Notes under the pieces: model-generated
The model's database searches: none
What the model was told of the DNA's origin: nothing
The model's input: only the letters and a program-made list of their open reading frames with translations
From: Spirosoma sp.
GTDB taxonomy: Bacteria > Bacteroidota > Bacteroidia > Cytophagales > Spirosomataceae
Assembly: GCA_025351545.1 (NCBI GenBank)
Contig: JANXVQ010000508.1
Span: 1 to 8,015 of the forward strand
DNA: 8,015 nucleotides
Direction: 5' to 3'
Position numbers and translations under genes: made by a program
In this document: positions 1 through 6,868 of the stretch, one piece after another
Layout of the letters: each line of letters starts with the position of its first letter
How positions within the stretch are numbered: the stretch's first letter is position 1

Positions 1-361
1 GGAAATCGTCGAAGCCGTCATTTCTCGCTTGTAAAAAATTGAAAATGTCGAACAGTGCCATTGTGGCAGTGGCTTCGTCGCCGTGCATCTGACTCCACAA
101 TAGCACCTTCGTGGCGCCCGTTCCGGCTTTAACCTGATAAATGGACCGCTTCTCCAGCGACGCTCCCACCTGACTCACCGACAGGGGCTTACTAAGCGAA
201 TTCAGTAGCGGTACAATATCCGTGTGGGTAAATCGCCGGTGCGTAAGGGTTTTCTCTTTATAGGTTTCGTGCGCGTCGTGCAGTCGACGCGCTACATCCT
301 GAGCTTGCGAATGAGTTAAAATCATTATAAATAAAGATAGAAACAGGGATAGCTTTCTCAT
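1..361 (-). CDS. Secreted M14 zinc carboxypeptidase (5' part only)
   Basis: Reading the minus strand from the ATG at 359-361 gives 120 residues with no stop before the window edge, so this is only the N-terminus. Residues 1-20 form a signal peptide: a basic MRK start, a hydrophobic core, then a likely Sec cleavage near HSQA/QD, implying a periplasmic or secreted enzyme. Around residues 87-106 the text LLWSQMHGDEATATMALFDI carries the M14 metallocarboxypeptidase HxxE zinc signature (H93, E96); the third zinc ligand His and the catalytic Glu would lie beyond the window. The family removes C-terminal residues from peptides or cleaves peptidoglycan-type amide bonds; the substrate cannot be told from this part. 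The ATG overlaps the crcB stop codon as ATGA, which supports both the start and co-translation with crcB. The family call is secure, the subfamily is not. Confidence 0.82.
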   Translation of the reverse strand, partial: MRKLSLFLSLFIMILTHSQAQDVARRLHDAHETYKEKTLTHRRFTHTDIVPLLNSLSKPLSVSQVGASLEKRSIYQVKAGTGATKVLLWSQMHGDEATATMALFDIFNFLQARNDGFDDF

Positions 362-732
362 AATTTTTGTCCGAGCAATAGCCCGCCAATTGAAGCGATC
401 AAGCACAGGACCACATTAAGGCTGATATTGAGCAGGGCGGCCCCAATACGGCCATTTTGCAGCAACACAACTGTATCGTAACTGAAGCTTGAGAACGTAC
501 TGAGCCCTCCACAAAAGCCCACGCCAATGAGCAGTCGGGCTTCTTCGCCCGCCGATCTGGCAATTACCCAGCTCAGAACTGCACCTAATATAAAACTGGC
601 CAGCACATTGACAAATAGAATGGCATTTGGAAACGGCGAACTCGTCAGCGTGACCGGAATTACTCGCCCGGCTATGTAACGGAGTAAACTCCCTGCACCA
701 CCACCAAAAAAAACCAGTACGTAGGGATGCAT
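358..732 (-). CDS. crcB: Fluoride channel CrcB/Fluc
   Basis: Small integral membrane protein of the CrcB/Fluc family, which works as a dual-topology dimer and lets F- leave the cytoplasm. With the start chosen here it has 124 residues, the usual family length, and four hydrophobic segments. Family marks are GGGAGSLLRY just after the N-terminus, the conserved Asn of helix 2 (N42 in FVNVLASFILG), and GFCGGLSTFSSFS at 72-84, which holds the paired phenylalanines (F80, F83) lining the fluoride path. The open frame runs back to 795, with in-frame ATGs at 747 and 795. I prefer 732 because MHPYVLVFFGGG matches the normal family N-terminus and the extra 21 residues have no counterpart I know; 747 is possible. 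Its stop overlaps the next gene's ATG by 4 nt. I see no fluoride riboswitch upstream. Confidence 0.9.
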   Translation of the reverse strand: MHPYVLVFFGGGAGSLLRYIAGRVIPVTLTSSPFPNAILFVNVLASFILGAVLSWVIARSAGEEARLLIGVGFCGGLSTFSSFSYDTVVLLQNGRIGAALLNISLNVVLCLIASIGGLLLGQKL

Positions 733-752
733 CAGTAAGGCTCTCATAGTGG

Positions 753-760
753 CAAACTTA
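753..760 (-). promoter_or_regulatory. Possible crcB promoter -7 element
   Basis: On the minus strand this reads TAAGTTTG, a full match to the Bacteroidota -7 consensus TAnnTTTG. It sits 5 nt before the ATG at 747 and 20 nt before the preferred ATG at 732. Transcription from it would start near 746-748, which would exclude the upstream ATG at 795 as a start. No convincing -33 TTTG lies about 20 nt further upstream, and an 8-mer with two free positions can occur by chance. Confidence 0.3.
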
Positions 761-824
761 CAAAAAACAGCGATGCTGACCGATAGAACCCGCATTAGAA
801 TCCCGGATGGCCCACTTTTTTCGC

Positions 825-830
825 TATAAT
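825..830 (+). promoter_or_regulatory. Possible -10 box for the amino acid permease
   Basis: TATAAT lies 43 nt before the permease ATG in the divergent crcB/permease gap, in an A/T-rich patch. There is no matching -35 or -33 element at the right distance, and the eight bases starting here (TATAATTG) miss the Bacteroidota TAnnTTTG consensus by one base. This is weak evidence for the likely site of the permease promoter. Confidence 0.22.
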
Positions 831-873
831 TGTAAAATACCCTCCTCCATCATCTTGCTTCCTGCCACCCACT

Positions 874-2178
874 ATGGCCCAAAATCAACTTAAAAAACTC
901 TTAGGCGTCGGATTCGGCGTGGCCGTTACCATTGGCGGCACCGTTGGAACGGGCATTTTACGCAAACCCGGCCCTGTTGCGCAGGACATTGGCAATCCAA
1001 CCCTGATCATTACCGTCTGGCTGGTGGTAGGACTATACGCACTTCTGGGGTCGCTCTCTGTGATGGAATTAGGAACAATGTTGCCTAAAGCCGGTGGTTG
1101 GTATGTATATGCCCGCCGGGCGTTTGGCAACTACGCGGGCTTCATAATCGGGATTAGTAGCTGGTTGGGCAGCGTTTCGGCAATGGCTTTTGGAGCGGCT
1201 GTCATGAGCGAATACATCAGCCTGTTATCCCCGTCGATGGTTGATTATCAGAAAAGTACGGCTATTGGCATTCTGATAGCCTTTGTGGCTTTTCACTCAA
1301 TTGGGGTACGATTAGCCAGTCGGGCACAGGAGGTTATGAGCGTTTTGAAAGCGGTTGGATTACTGGTATTTGTGGCTGTCTGCTTTATTGTTACGCCTGA
1401 TAAACCCGTGCCTATATCAATTGATTCTGTCCGGCCTTTGGCTGAAGGCGGTGTTTGGTTAGGTATTCTGGCGGCATTGCAATCTGTATTTTATACGTAC
1501 GATGGCTGGCATACAGCCGCTTATTTCACCGAAGAAGATGTCGATCCCAGTCGCAACTTACCCCGTTCAATGATTCGGGGAGTGCTTCTTATCATCGGTA
1601 TTTATATACTGGTCAATCTGGCGTTGCTTTACGTATTGCCGGTAGCCGCTCTTGCCGGGTCGAAGTTACCGGCGGCCGATGCGGTTCAGGTTTTTTTTGG
1701 GCCGGGGAGCGCCAAGGTTGTCACGTTTTTGCTGATGATCTCGATTATGGGTATCATTAATGCTCAGATCATGTTCAACCCGCGCGTTATTTTTGCGATG
1801 GGCCGCGACGGATTATTCTTCCGATTTGTTACGCAAGTCAACGCCGGTGGCACACCATTGAATGCGACTATATTAACGGCGTCGGCATCTATACTGATGA
1901 TTTTGACTAACACATACAGCAAACTGTCCGACATTGCTACGTTCTTCTTCGTATTGTGTTATGCGTCTTGCTTTGCCGCTCTGCTTCGGTTGCGACGAAC
2001 CGAACCCGAGTTAGCTCGCCCGGTTCGCGCATGGGGTTACCCATTCTCCACCTGGACATTACTGATTGCTTCGCTGGCGTTTTTGCTGGGCGTTGTCATC
2101 GGCGATTTTTCCAGCAGTATGTATGCGCTGGGGTTTATCGCCGTAAGTTACCCGGTTTATTTGCTCATCAAACAGTAG
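874..2178 (+). CDS. APC-family amino acid permease
   Basis: Inner-membrane secondary transporter of the amino acid-polyamine-organocation superfamily, 434 residues with about 12 hydrophobic helices, the standard size. The broken helix 1 is clear: VTIGGTVGTGILRKPG at 18-33, where backbone groups bind the substrate amino and carboxyl ends. Other family marks are MELGTMLPKAGGWYVYARRAFG at 64-85 (helix 2 and following loop) and YDGWHTAAYFTEEDVDPSRNLPRSMIRG at 209-236 (helix 6 and the loop with the NLPR motif). The sequence resembles the LAT/serine-threonine exchanger branch, but substrate specificity cannot be read from it. The start at 874 gives a short cytoplasmic tail before helix 1; no Shine-Dalgarno sequence precedes it, as usual in this phylum. 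It diverges from crcB and converges with dacB, with only 19 nt between the two stop codons, so it is probably transcribed alone. Confidence 0.92.
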   Translation: MAQNQLKKLLGVGFGVAVTIGGTVGTGILRKPGPVAQDIGNPTLIITVWLVVGLYALLGSLSVMELGTMLPKAGGWYVYARRAFGNYAGFIIGISSWLGSVSAMAFGAAVMSEYISLLSPSMVDYQKSTAIGILIAFVAFHSIGVRLASRAQEVMSVLKAVGLLVFVAVCFIVTPDKPVPISIDSVRPLAEGGVWLGILAALQSVFYTYDGWHTAAYFTEEDVDPSRNLPRSMIRGVLLIIGIYILVNLALLYVLPVAALAGSKLPAADAVQVFFGPGSAKVVTFLLMISIMGIINAQIMFNPRVIFAMGRDGLFFRFVTQVNAGGTPLNATILTASASILMILTNTYSKLSDIATFFFVLCYASCFAALLRLRRTEPELARPVRAWGYPFSTWTLLIASLAFLLGVVIGDFSSSMYALGFIAVSYPVYLLIKQ

Positions 2179-2197
2179 ACAATAGAGACTGATTTCC

Positions 2198-3457
2198 TCA
2201 AAAACGTTCATGAATTTCGGTTAACAACGCTGCCGTTCGTCTGCGAATTTCGCTGACAGGCTGTGTGAAGTTGTTGTGCATAATGCTGAAATAAAGAAGT
2301 TTATTTCGCTTCGTCAGCACGTAACCGCTCAGATTATAGACGCCGGTCATGGAACCGGATTTGGCAAAAATATAAGGTTTGTTACTCATCGACATACTGC
2401 GCAGTGTACCTGACCGGCCAGCGGCTGGAATCAGGGTAAACAGCCGTTGCTGAGGTACTTTGGCATAAATACGACCAAGTAAATCAATGAAAATATTGGG
2501 CGTAAAGAGATTATAACGCGATAAGCCAGAGCCATCAACCCATCTGGCAGACACCTTCGGATAGTTTAGAACAGAGTCTACCAGTAGGCGTATTTCTGCT
2601 GTTGGAGTGAGGTTGTTTGACGCTCGTTCGGCGGAGGCCATAAATAGCACCTGTTCGGCAAACTGATTGTCGCTCACGTAGAGCATGCGTTTATAGAGCG
2701 AGTCGGTGGATGAGCCGCGTAACAGTCGGGCGTTGAGCGATACAGGTGCATTAACGACACCAACGAACCGATGGAGTGTGTCGGCCAAGAGCTGAGCAAC
2801 CAACAAAGGCGACCACCGAAACGGGACATCTTGCCGGGCAGATTTAGCACCAACTGCCTTGACAAACTGATTCCCAAATTCGGCACGGTGTACCCCATCA
2901 GGGGCTTTCGCCAACGTATGCGTACTGTCAATAAATCGGGCCGGGCTTATCTTTCCATTCGCAAATCGTACGACGTTGCCATAAATAGGCAGCGACGATA
3001 GCTCGGGTGAATAATCGTCATTGTAGTCGTCCCAGGCCCAACCCGATCCGAAGCGTGGACCATCGTAATTAGCCGGTGAAAAAAACAGACGCTCCGGGCG
3101 GTTTCGTAGAAAAGCCAGCGCGGTTGTGTCAGGTAGATCGGGGTGGAGAAGAAGCGGATTGCCCGTTCCCCAGAAAATCAGCGAATCGTTCCGAACGGCA
3201 TAGCGCAACACGGGTAACGAGTCATGTAACGAAAGTAATCCGGCATAAAAACTGAACAGTTTGGCATTCGATGCGGGCGTAAAGGGTTTGTCGGCATTGT
3301 GTTGAATCAACGACCGCCGTTGAATCGGGTCATATAGCGCGACTCCGGTAAAGTGGTCAGTATAAGTTGATTTTGTGCGAAGGTCGCGACTAAGGCGACG
3401 GGCTGGAGAACAACCGACAACGATCAATAAGAAAATGAAAGGCAATACTACTTTCAT
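2198..3457 (-). CDS. dacB: D-alanyl-D-alanine carboxypeptidase / endopeptidase (PBP4, S13), lipoprotein
   Basis: Penicillin-binding protein 4 type serine peptidase that trims the terminal D-Ala of peptidoglycan stem peptides and/or cuts D-Ala-mDAP crosslinks. All three active-site motifs are present in order: SxxK as S63-N-A-K66 (in TPASNAKLFS), SxN as S262-D-N264, and the KTG motif as K366-S-G (KSGS, a conservative Thr to Ser change). S13 marks also include GSGWAWDDYNDDYSPELSSLPIYGN at 137-161 and WVDGSGLSRYNLFTP at 306-320. The N-terminus MKVVLPFIFLLIVVGC is a lipoprotein signal peptide with lipobox VVGC, so C16 would be lipidated and the enzyme membrane-anchored facing the periplasm; E. 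coli DacB is instead a soluble periplasmic protein. At 419 residues it is somewhat shorter than E. coli PBP4. It lies 108 nt downstream of the flippase gene on the same strand, with a palindrome between them. Confidence 0.9.
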   Translation of the reverse strand: MKVVLPFIFLLIVVGCSPARRLSRDLRTKSTYTDHFTGVALYDPIQRRSLIQHNADKPFTPASNAKLFSFYAGLLSLHDSLPVLRYAVRNDSLIFWGTGNPLLLHPDLPDTTALAFLRNRPERLFFSPANYDGPRFGSGWAWDDYNDDYSPELSSLPIYGNVVRFANGKISPARFIDSTHTLAKAPDGVHRAEFGNQFVKAVGAKSARQDVPFRWSPLLVAQLLADTLHRFVGVVNAPVSLNARLLRGSSTDSLYKRMLYVSDNQFAEQVLFMASAERASNNLTPTAEIRLLVDSVLNYPKVSARWVDGSGLSRYNLFTPNIFIDLLGRIYAKVPQQRLFTLIPAAGRSGTLRSMSMSNKPYIFAKSGSMTGVYNLSGYVLTKRNKLLYFSIMHNNFTQPVSEIRRRTAALLTEIHERF

Positions 3458-3504
3458 AGAACAAGAAAATTATGGTTGTCTATTAACTTATTCACGTATG
3501 TTAC

Positions 3505-3534
3505 GCAACACCGGGTTAAAACCCGGTGCAATGC
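3505..3534. repeat. Short perfect palindrome (REP-like) between the flippase gene and dacB
   Basis: The core 3509-3528 is CACCGGGTT, AA, AACCCGGTG: two perfect 9-nt inverted arms around 2 nt. In RNA the central bases would open into a loop of about six, leaving a seven-pair GC-rich stem. An outer GCA (3505-3507) pairs with TGC (3532-3534) across a small internal loop. On the minus strand it follows the flippase stop by about 35 nt and precedes dacB by 51 nt, but no U-tract follows the stem, so it is not a standard intrinsic terminator. It could be an interspersed REP-type repeat or an mRNA processing/stability hairpin. Copy number in the genome is unknown. Confidence 0.6.
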
Positions 3535-3565
3535 ATCTGACTCTATAGAACCATTGTTGACAGAC

Positions 3566-5104
3566 TTATTTTGTTCGATTCCAAAAACGCGCTACCAGTG
3601 GTTGGAATGTAGCACGTTCAATAAAAATTATTATTCCTATGAATAAACCAAACAGGGCCATGTGAACCGGCACGGCTACCCATAAATTAGCGATGGGGAA
3701 TTGCCAGCATCCCCAAATTAGCAAACCAGCGCCAACAACATAACCCACTGCCGACCGAACGTCATAAGGGACGGGGTAATATCTTTCGCCCAGATAGTAA
3801 CACATGACAGTCATAACGAGACTTGATACCGAAAAAGCTACGGCACAGCCCATATAGCCAATAAGCGGGATGAGCAACAGATTTAATACAATTGTTACGA
3901 CCGTGCCAACAACGGTGATTAGAGTGCCATATTGAGTTTTATCGCTCAGTTTAAACCAGAATGAAATGTTATAATAAACGCCTAGCAACAGGTTTCCCAG
4001 GAGCAATAAGGGCACTACATTCAATCCTACACGATACGCTTTCGAACGCAAAAATAACTGGCCAAGCAGATCGAGGTTCAGACTAACACCAACCCAGATT
4101 AGAACGCAAATGATCACAAACCATTTAGTGACGTTGGCTAGCAAAGTCGGTGCATTTTTGTCTTCAGCTTGCGAGAAAAAGAACGGATCGGCTGCGAATT
4201 TGAACGACTGAATCGCTAAGGCCATGAATACCGATAATTTCAGGCAATTTCCATAAATGCCCAGCACGGCTTCGGATGAAAGACCAGGATAAAAACCCGG
4301 TGGCAGCGAATGGCGAAGAAACAGCCGATCGGTCAAAAGATTCAGAACACTGGCCAGGTTGGTAAGCATAATGGGAAATGCATAGGCAAGTAAGGCTCGA
4401 CTTTGCGAACCGTTGAGCTGGAAGCGAAAGCCTGCGAATGCTTTTCTGATAATAACAAAGTAAAGAGCATTACCAATCAGATTGGCAAGAAAAGTATAAC
4501 CCGGTCCAATCTGTGGTTTGTAAATAAGATCGGCTATTGGCTGTAATTCCAGGAGGTATTTTCCCTCAAATATATCTTTCGCAACTATCAGGAAGAAAAT
4601 ATTCAGGGCAACCGTGATAACGATATTCGTGATTTTTGCCCTAACGAACTCGCGGGCCCGATTCTCGACACGTAATCGGGCAAATGGAATCGCCACAATC
4701 GCATCGATGGCAACCAGTAGGGCCGACCATTGCACGAATCGTTCCTGACCGGGGTAATTTAGCCACTGGGTAATTGGTGTAGCCAGGCTGAAGAGTAGGA
4801 TTGTTGATAACAGGCTGATGCTAATAACAATACTCAACGACTGGCTGAAAATGCGATTTCTTTCGGCAGCAGGCTGGTCCTTTGAGCGAGCCATAAATCG
4901 AAAAAAAGCGGTCTCCAACCCCAGCGTGTAGAGAACGAGCAACACGCCAATCCAGCTATAAAATTCAATATTTGAGGCCATTGCAGCTGGTTTCTCAAAT
5001 GCATAGGTCTGAATTGGTACAAGAGCATAATTTAACAACCTTCCCAAAATCGTACTGACTCCGTAGAGGGCTGTGTCGCTCGCTAATTTTTTAAACGTAC
5101 TCAT
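3566..5104 (-). CDS. Polysaccharide/lipid-linked oligosaccharide flippase (MOP superfamily)
   Basis: Integral membrane protein of 512 residues made of hydrophobic helices along most of its length, consistent with the 12-14 helices of the Wzx/MATE/MurJ superfamily. The N-terminus, FKKLASDTALYGVSTILGRLLNYALVPIQT, is typical of polysaccharide biosynthesis flippases: helix 1 follows at once and carries the GRLLN-type motif. The YTLGLETAFFRF segment at 59-70 and a C-terminal half with paired hydrophobic hairpins also fit. Such proteins move undecaprenyl-linked sugars or related lipid intermediates across the inner membrane; the cargo cannot be told, and no glycosyltransferase genes lie nearby. The frame extends to an ATG at 5182, but those 26 extra residues are polar and Pro/Arg-rich, and their DNA overlaps the likely purH promoter, so I start at 5104. 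The gene is upstream of dacB on the same strand. Confidence 0.82.
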   Translation of the reverse strand: MSTFKKLASDTALYGVSTILGRLLNYALVPIQTYAFEKPAAMASNIEFYSWIGVLLVLYTLGLETAFFRFMARSKDQPAAERNRIFSQSLSIVISISLLSTILLFSLATPITQWLNYPGQERFVQWSALLVAIDAIVAIPFARLRVENRAREFVRAKITNIVITVALNIFFLIVAKDIFEGKYLLELQPIADLIYKPQIGPGYTFLANLIGNALYFVIIRKAFAGFRFQLNGSQSRALLAYAFPIMLTNLASVLNLLTDRLFLRHSLPPGFYPGLSSEAVLGIYGNCLKLSVFMALAIQSFKFAADPFFFSQAEDKNAPTLLANVTKWFVIICVLIWVGVSLNLDLLGQLFLRSKAYRVGLNVVPLLLLGNLLLGVYYNISFWFKLSDKTQYGTLITVVGTVVTIVLNLLLIPLIGYMGCAVAFSVSSLVMTVMCYYLGERYYPVPYDVRSAVGYVVGAGLLIWGCWQFPIANLWVAVPVHMALFGLFIGIIIFIERATFQPLVARFWNRTK

Positions 5105-5175
5105 GGCTAAAAGAATGTCCGGCCTGGATTGGTCCGGTCTGGGTTGAATCAGCCTTGTTGGACTGTGTATCCGGG

Positions 5176-5206
5176 CTGACAAAGTTAAGCGCTTTGGTTA
5201 TCTTTG
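5176..5206 (+). promoter_or_regulatory. Likely purH promoter
   Basis: The -7 element TATCTTTG at 5199-5206 matches the Bacteroidota consensus TAnnTTTG fully. Upstream, CTGACA at 5176-5181 lies exactly 17 nt away and resembles a -35-type TTGACA box, while the phylum's own -33 TTTG is not clearly present at the usual spacing. Transcription would begin near 5211-5213, giving a purH leader of about 88 nt. The leader contains a GC-rich stretch around 5225-5241, but I could not fold it into a recognised riboswitch. This is the only well-formed promoter candidate in the window. Confidence 0.5.
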
Positions 5207-5299
5207 CCCGTCATTTAAGCGAAACCGTCGGCGGGCGGGCGTTCGTAACTTGCTCAATTCATTTCAGACGCAGTCGAGAGGCTGTTTCTGTTTCCAACT

Positions 5300-6862
5300 A
5301 TGTCCCTATCAATCTCTTCTGCGCTTATCTCCGTTTTCTACAAAGACGGCCTCGAACCCTTAGTCCGGCTGTTGCATCAGCAACATGTCAAACTCTATTC
5401 GACGGGCGGCACCCAGGCATTTATTGAACAACTTGGTATTCCGGTAACGGCGGTTGAAGACCTCACCGGCTACCCATCTATTTTTGGCGGACGGGTAAAA
5501 ACCCTGCATCCGGCCGTAATGGGCGGTATTTTGTATCGCCGGGACGTGGCCGAAGATCTTGCTCAGGCTGAGCATCACCAAATTCCACCAATCGACTTGG
5601 TGGTCGTTGATCTATATCCATTCGAGGAAACAGTGGCGTCGGGTGCGTCGGATGAAGATGTTATTGAAAAGATTGACATTGGCGGTATCTCACTGATTCG
5701 GGCGGCAGCCAAGAATTACAATGATGTTTTGATCGTTTCTTCACGGAGCCAATATGCTGATGTGGTAGCGCTGTTGACTCAAAAAAACGGCACGACCGAT
5801 CTTAGCGACCGCCGATTATATGCCGGTAAAGCATTCGCGGTTACGTCGCATTACGATACTGCTATCCAATCCTACTTTAGCTCCCCAACTCCCCAAGGAG
5901 GAGCGCCAACGCCAGATGTTTTCAGCAAAGCCCCTTTTGGAGGTTGGGGGCTACCCGCCAGCCATCTTCGGTATGGTGAGAATCCGCATCAACAAGCGAC
6001 ATTCTACGGCGATTTAGATGCCATGTTCGATAAATTACATGGCAAAGAGCTGTCGTACAACAACTTAGTGGACGTTGATGCCTGTGTAAACCTGATTGAT
6101 GAGTTTGCGATTACGGATGATAAAGCCTTCGCCATCATCAAACACACCAATGCCTGCGGTATTGCTACGGCCCCAACGGCAAAGGGAGCTTATTTAAACG
6201 CGCTGGCCTGCGATCCGGTATCGGCTTTTGGGGGTGTAGTGATCACCAACGCGCCGGTGGATCTGGAAACAGCCGAAGAGCTGAATAAACTCTTCATGGA
6301 AATCCTGATTGCGCCCGATTATGCGCCGGAAGCCCTGAGCCTGCTAAAATCGAAGAAGAATCGAATTCTGTTAAAGCGAAACGCTGTAGCCCAGCCGACA
6401 GTCATGTTCAAAACAATTTTGAACGGTGTGCTGGAACAGGATAAAGACAACCAGATCGAAACCGCCGGGCAGTTTAAGGTTGTTACGCAGAAGACACCCA
6501 CCGACAGTGAAACCCGTGGATTGGAGTTTGCCCTTAAGGTGTGCAAACACACGAAATCAAATACCATTATCCTGGCAAAAGAAGGTCAGCTGTTGGCCAG
6601 TGGTGTTGGGCAAACCTCCCGCGTAGATGCATTGCGGCAAGCCATTGACAAAGCTCATTCGTTTGGGTTCGACCTGAACGGAGCGGTAATGGCTTCGGAT
6701 GCGTTTTTTCCATTCCCAGACTGCGTCGAAATTGCAGGTCTGGCGGGTATTACGGCCGTTGTGCAGCCTGGCGGTTCCATTCGGGATCAAGATTCAATTA
6801 ATTATTGCGATCAGCATAATCTGGCGATGGTCACAACGGGCATCCGACATTTTAAACATTGA
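5300..6862 (+). CDS. purH: Bifunctional AICAR formyltransferase / IMP cyclohydrolase
   Basis: Cytoplasmic enzyme for the last two steps of de novo purine synthesis: AICAR plus 10-formyl-THF gives FAICAR, which is cyclised to IMP. The N-terminal cyclohydrolase (MGS-like) domain spans about 1-190: ALISVFYKDGL (8-18), STGGTQ (34-39), GGRVKTLHPAVMGGIL (63-78), and DLYPFEETV (104-112). The transformylase domain spans about 222-520: LRYGENPHQ (223-231), the catalytic Lys-His in KHTNACG (281-287), DPVSAFGGVV (305-314), ASDAFFPFPD (465-474), VQPGGSIRDQDSI (488-500), and the TGIRHFKH terminus. The length of 520 is slightly above usual. Between the domains, residues 194-218 are a Gly/Pro-rich stretch (SSPTPQGGAP through FGGWGL) encoded by a palindromic DNA element; all catalytic motifs on both sides are intact, so the enzyme should be active. 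The start matches the family N-terminus. Confidence 0.97.
   Translation: MSLSISSALISVFYKDGLEPLVRLLHQQHVKLYSTGGTQAFIEQLGIPVTAVEDLTGYPSIFGGRVKTLHPAVMGGILYRRDVAEDLAQAEHHQIPPIDLVVVDLYPFEETVASGASDEDVIEKIDIGGISLIRAAAKNYNDVLIVSSRSQYADVVALLTQKNGTTDLSDRRLYAGKAFAVTSHYDTAIQSYFSSPTPQGGAPTPDVFSKAPFGGWGLPASHLRYGENPHQQATFYGDLDAMFDKLHGKELSYNNLVDVDACVNLIDEFAITDDKAFAIIKHTNACGIATAPTAKGAYLNALACDPVSAFGGVVITNAPVDLETAEELNKLFMEILIAPDYAPEALSLLKSKKNRILLKRNAVAQPTVMFKTILNGVLEQDKDNQIETAGQFKVVTQKTPTDSETRGLEFALKVCKHTKSNTIILAKEGQLLASGVGQTSRVDALRQAIDKAHSFGFDLNGAVMASDAFFPFPDCVEIAGLAGITAVVQPGGSIRDQDSINYCDQHNLAMVTTGIRHFKH
5879..5952. repeat. Palindromic repeat element embedded in frame within purH
   Basis: The ends are inverted copies: left arm AGCTCCCCAACTCCC (from 5879) against the complement of the right end, AGCCCCCAACCTCC (read back from 5952), differing by one gap and a few changes. 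Each half also folds alone: GCTCC (5880-5884) with GGAGC (5900-5904), and GCCCC (5930-5934) with GGGGC (5947-5951). This gives two back-to-back hairpins around a spacer, like a pair of REP sequences. The left end falls on a codon boundary and the segment encodes residues 194-218 of PurH, between its two domains. From memory, C/G-run elements of this type are scattered in many Bacteroidota genomes; I could not verify copies elsewhere. No target-site duplication is evident. Confidence 0.62.
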
Positions 6863-6868
6863 TTAAGG

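Noticed and set aside
733..873. A fluoride riboswitch upstream of crcB
   Set aside because: I read the minus strand of this region for the conserved crcB-motif core and pseudoknot strands and found no match; the candidate promoter is also too close to the start to leave room for an aptamer.
885..1130. Antisense reading frame opposite the permease start (81 codons)
   Set aside because: It has no family features, low-complexity Pro/Thr-rich composition, and lies fully within the permease coding sequence; a shadow frame.
2179..2197. A bidirectional terminator between the convergent permease and dacB
   Set aside because: The 19-nt gap has no stem; any termination signal would have to lie within the coding ends, and I see none.
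5121..5146. Tandem near-repeat GGCCTGGATTG / GGTCTGGGTTG
   Set aside because: Two 11-mers with 9 matches at 15-nt spacing, with no third copy or symmetry; likely chance in a short gap.
5105..5182. A 26-residue N-terminal extension of the flippase starting at 5182
   Set aside because: The residues are polar and Pro/Arg-rich, unlike the family N-terminus, which begins at the ATG at 5104 just before helix 1.
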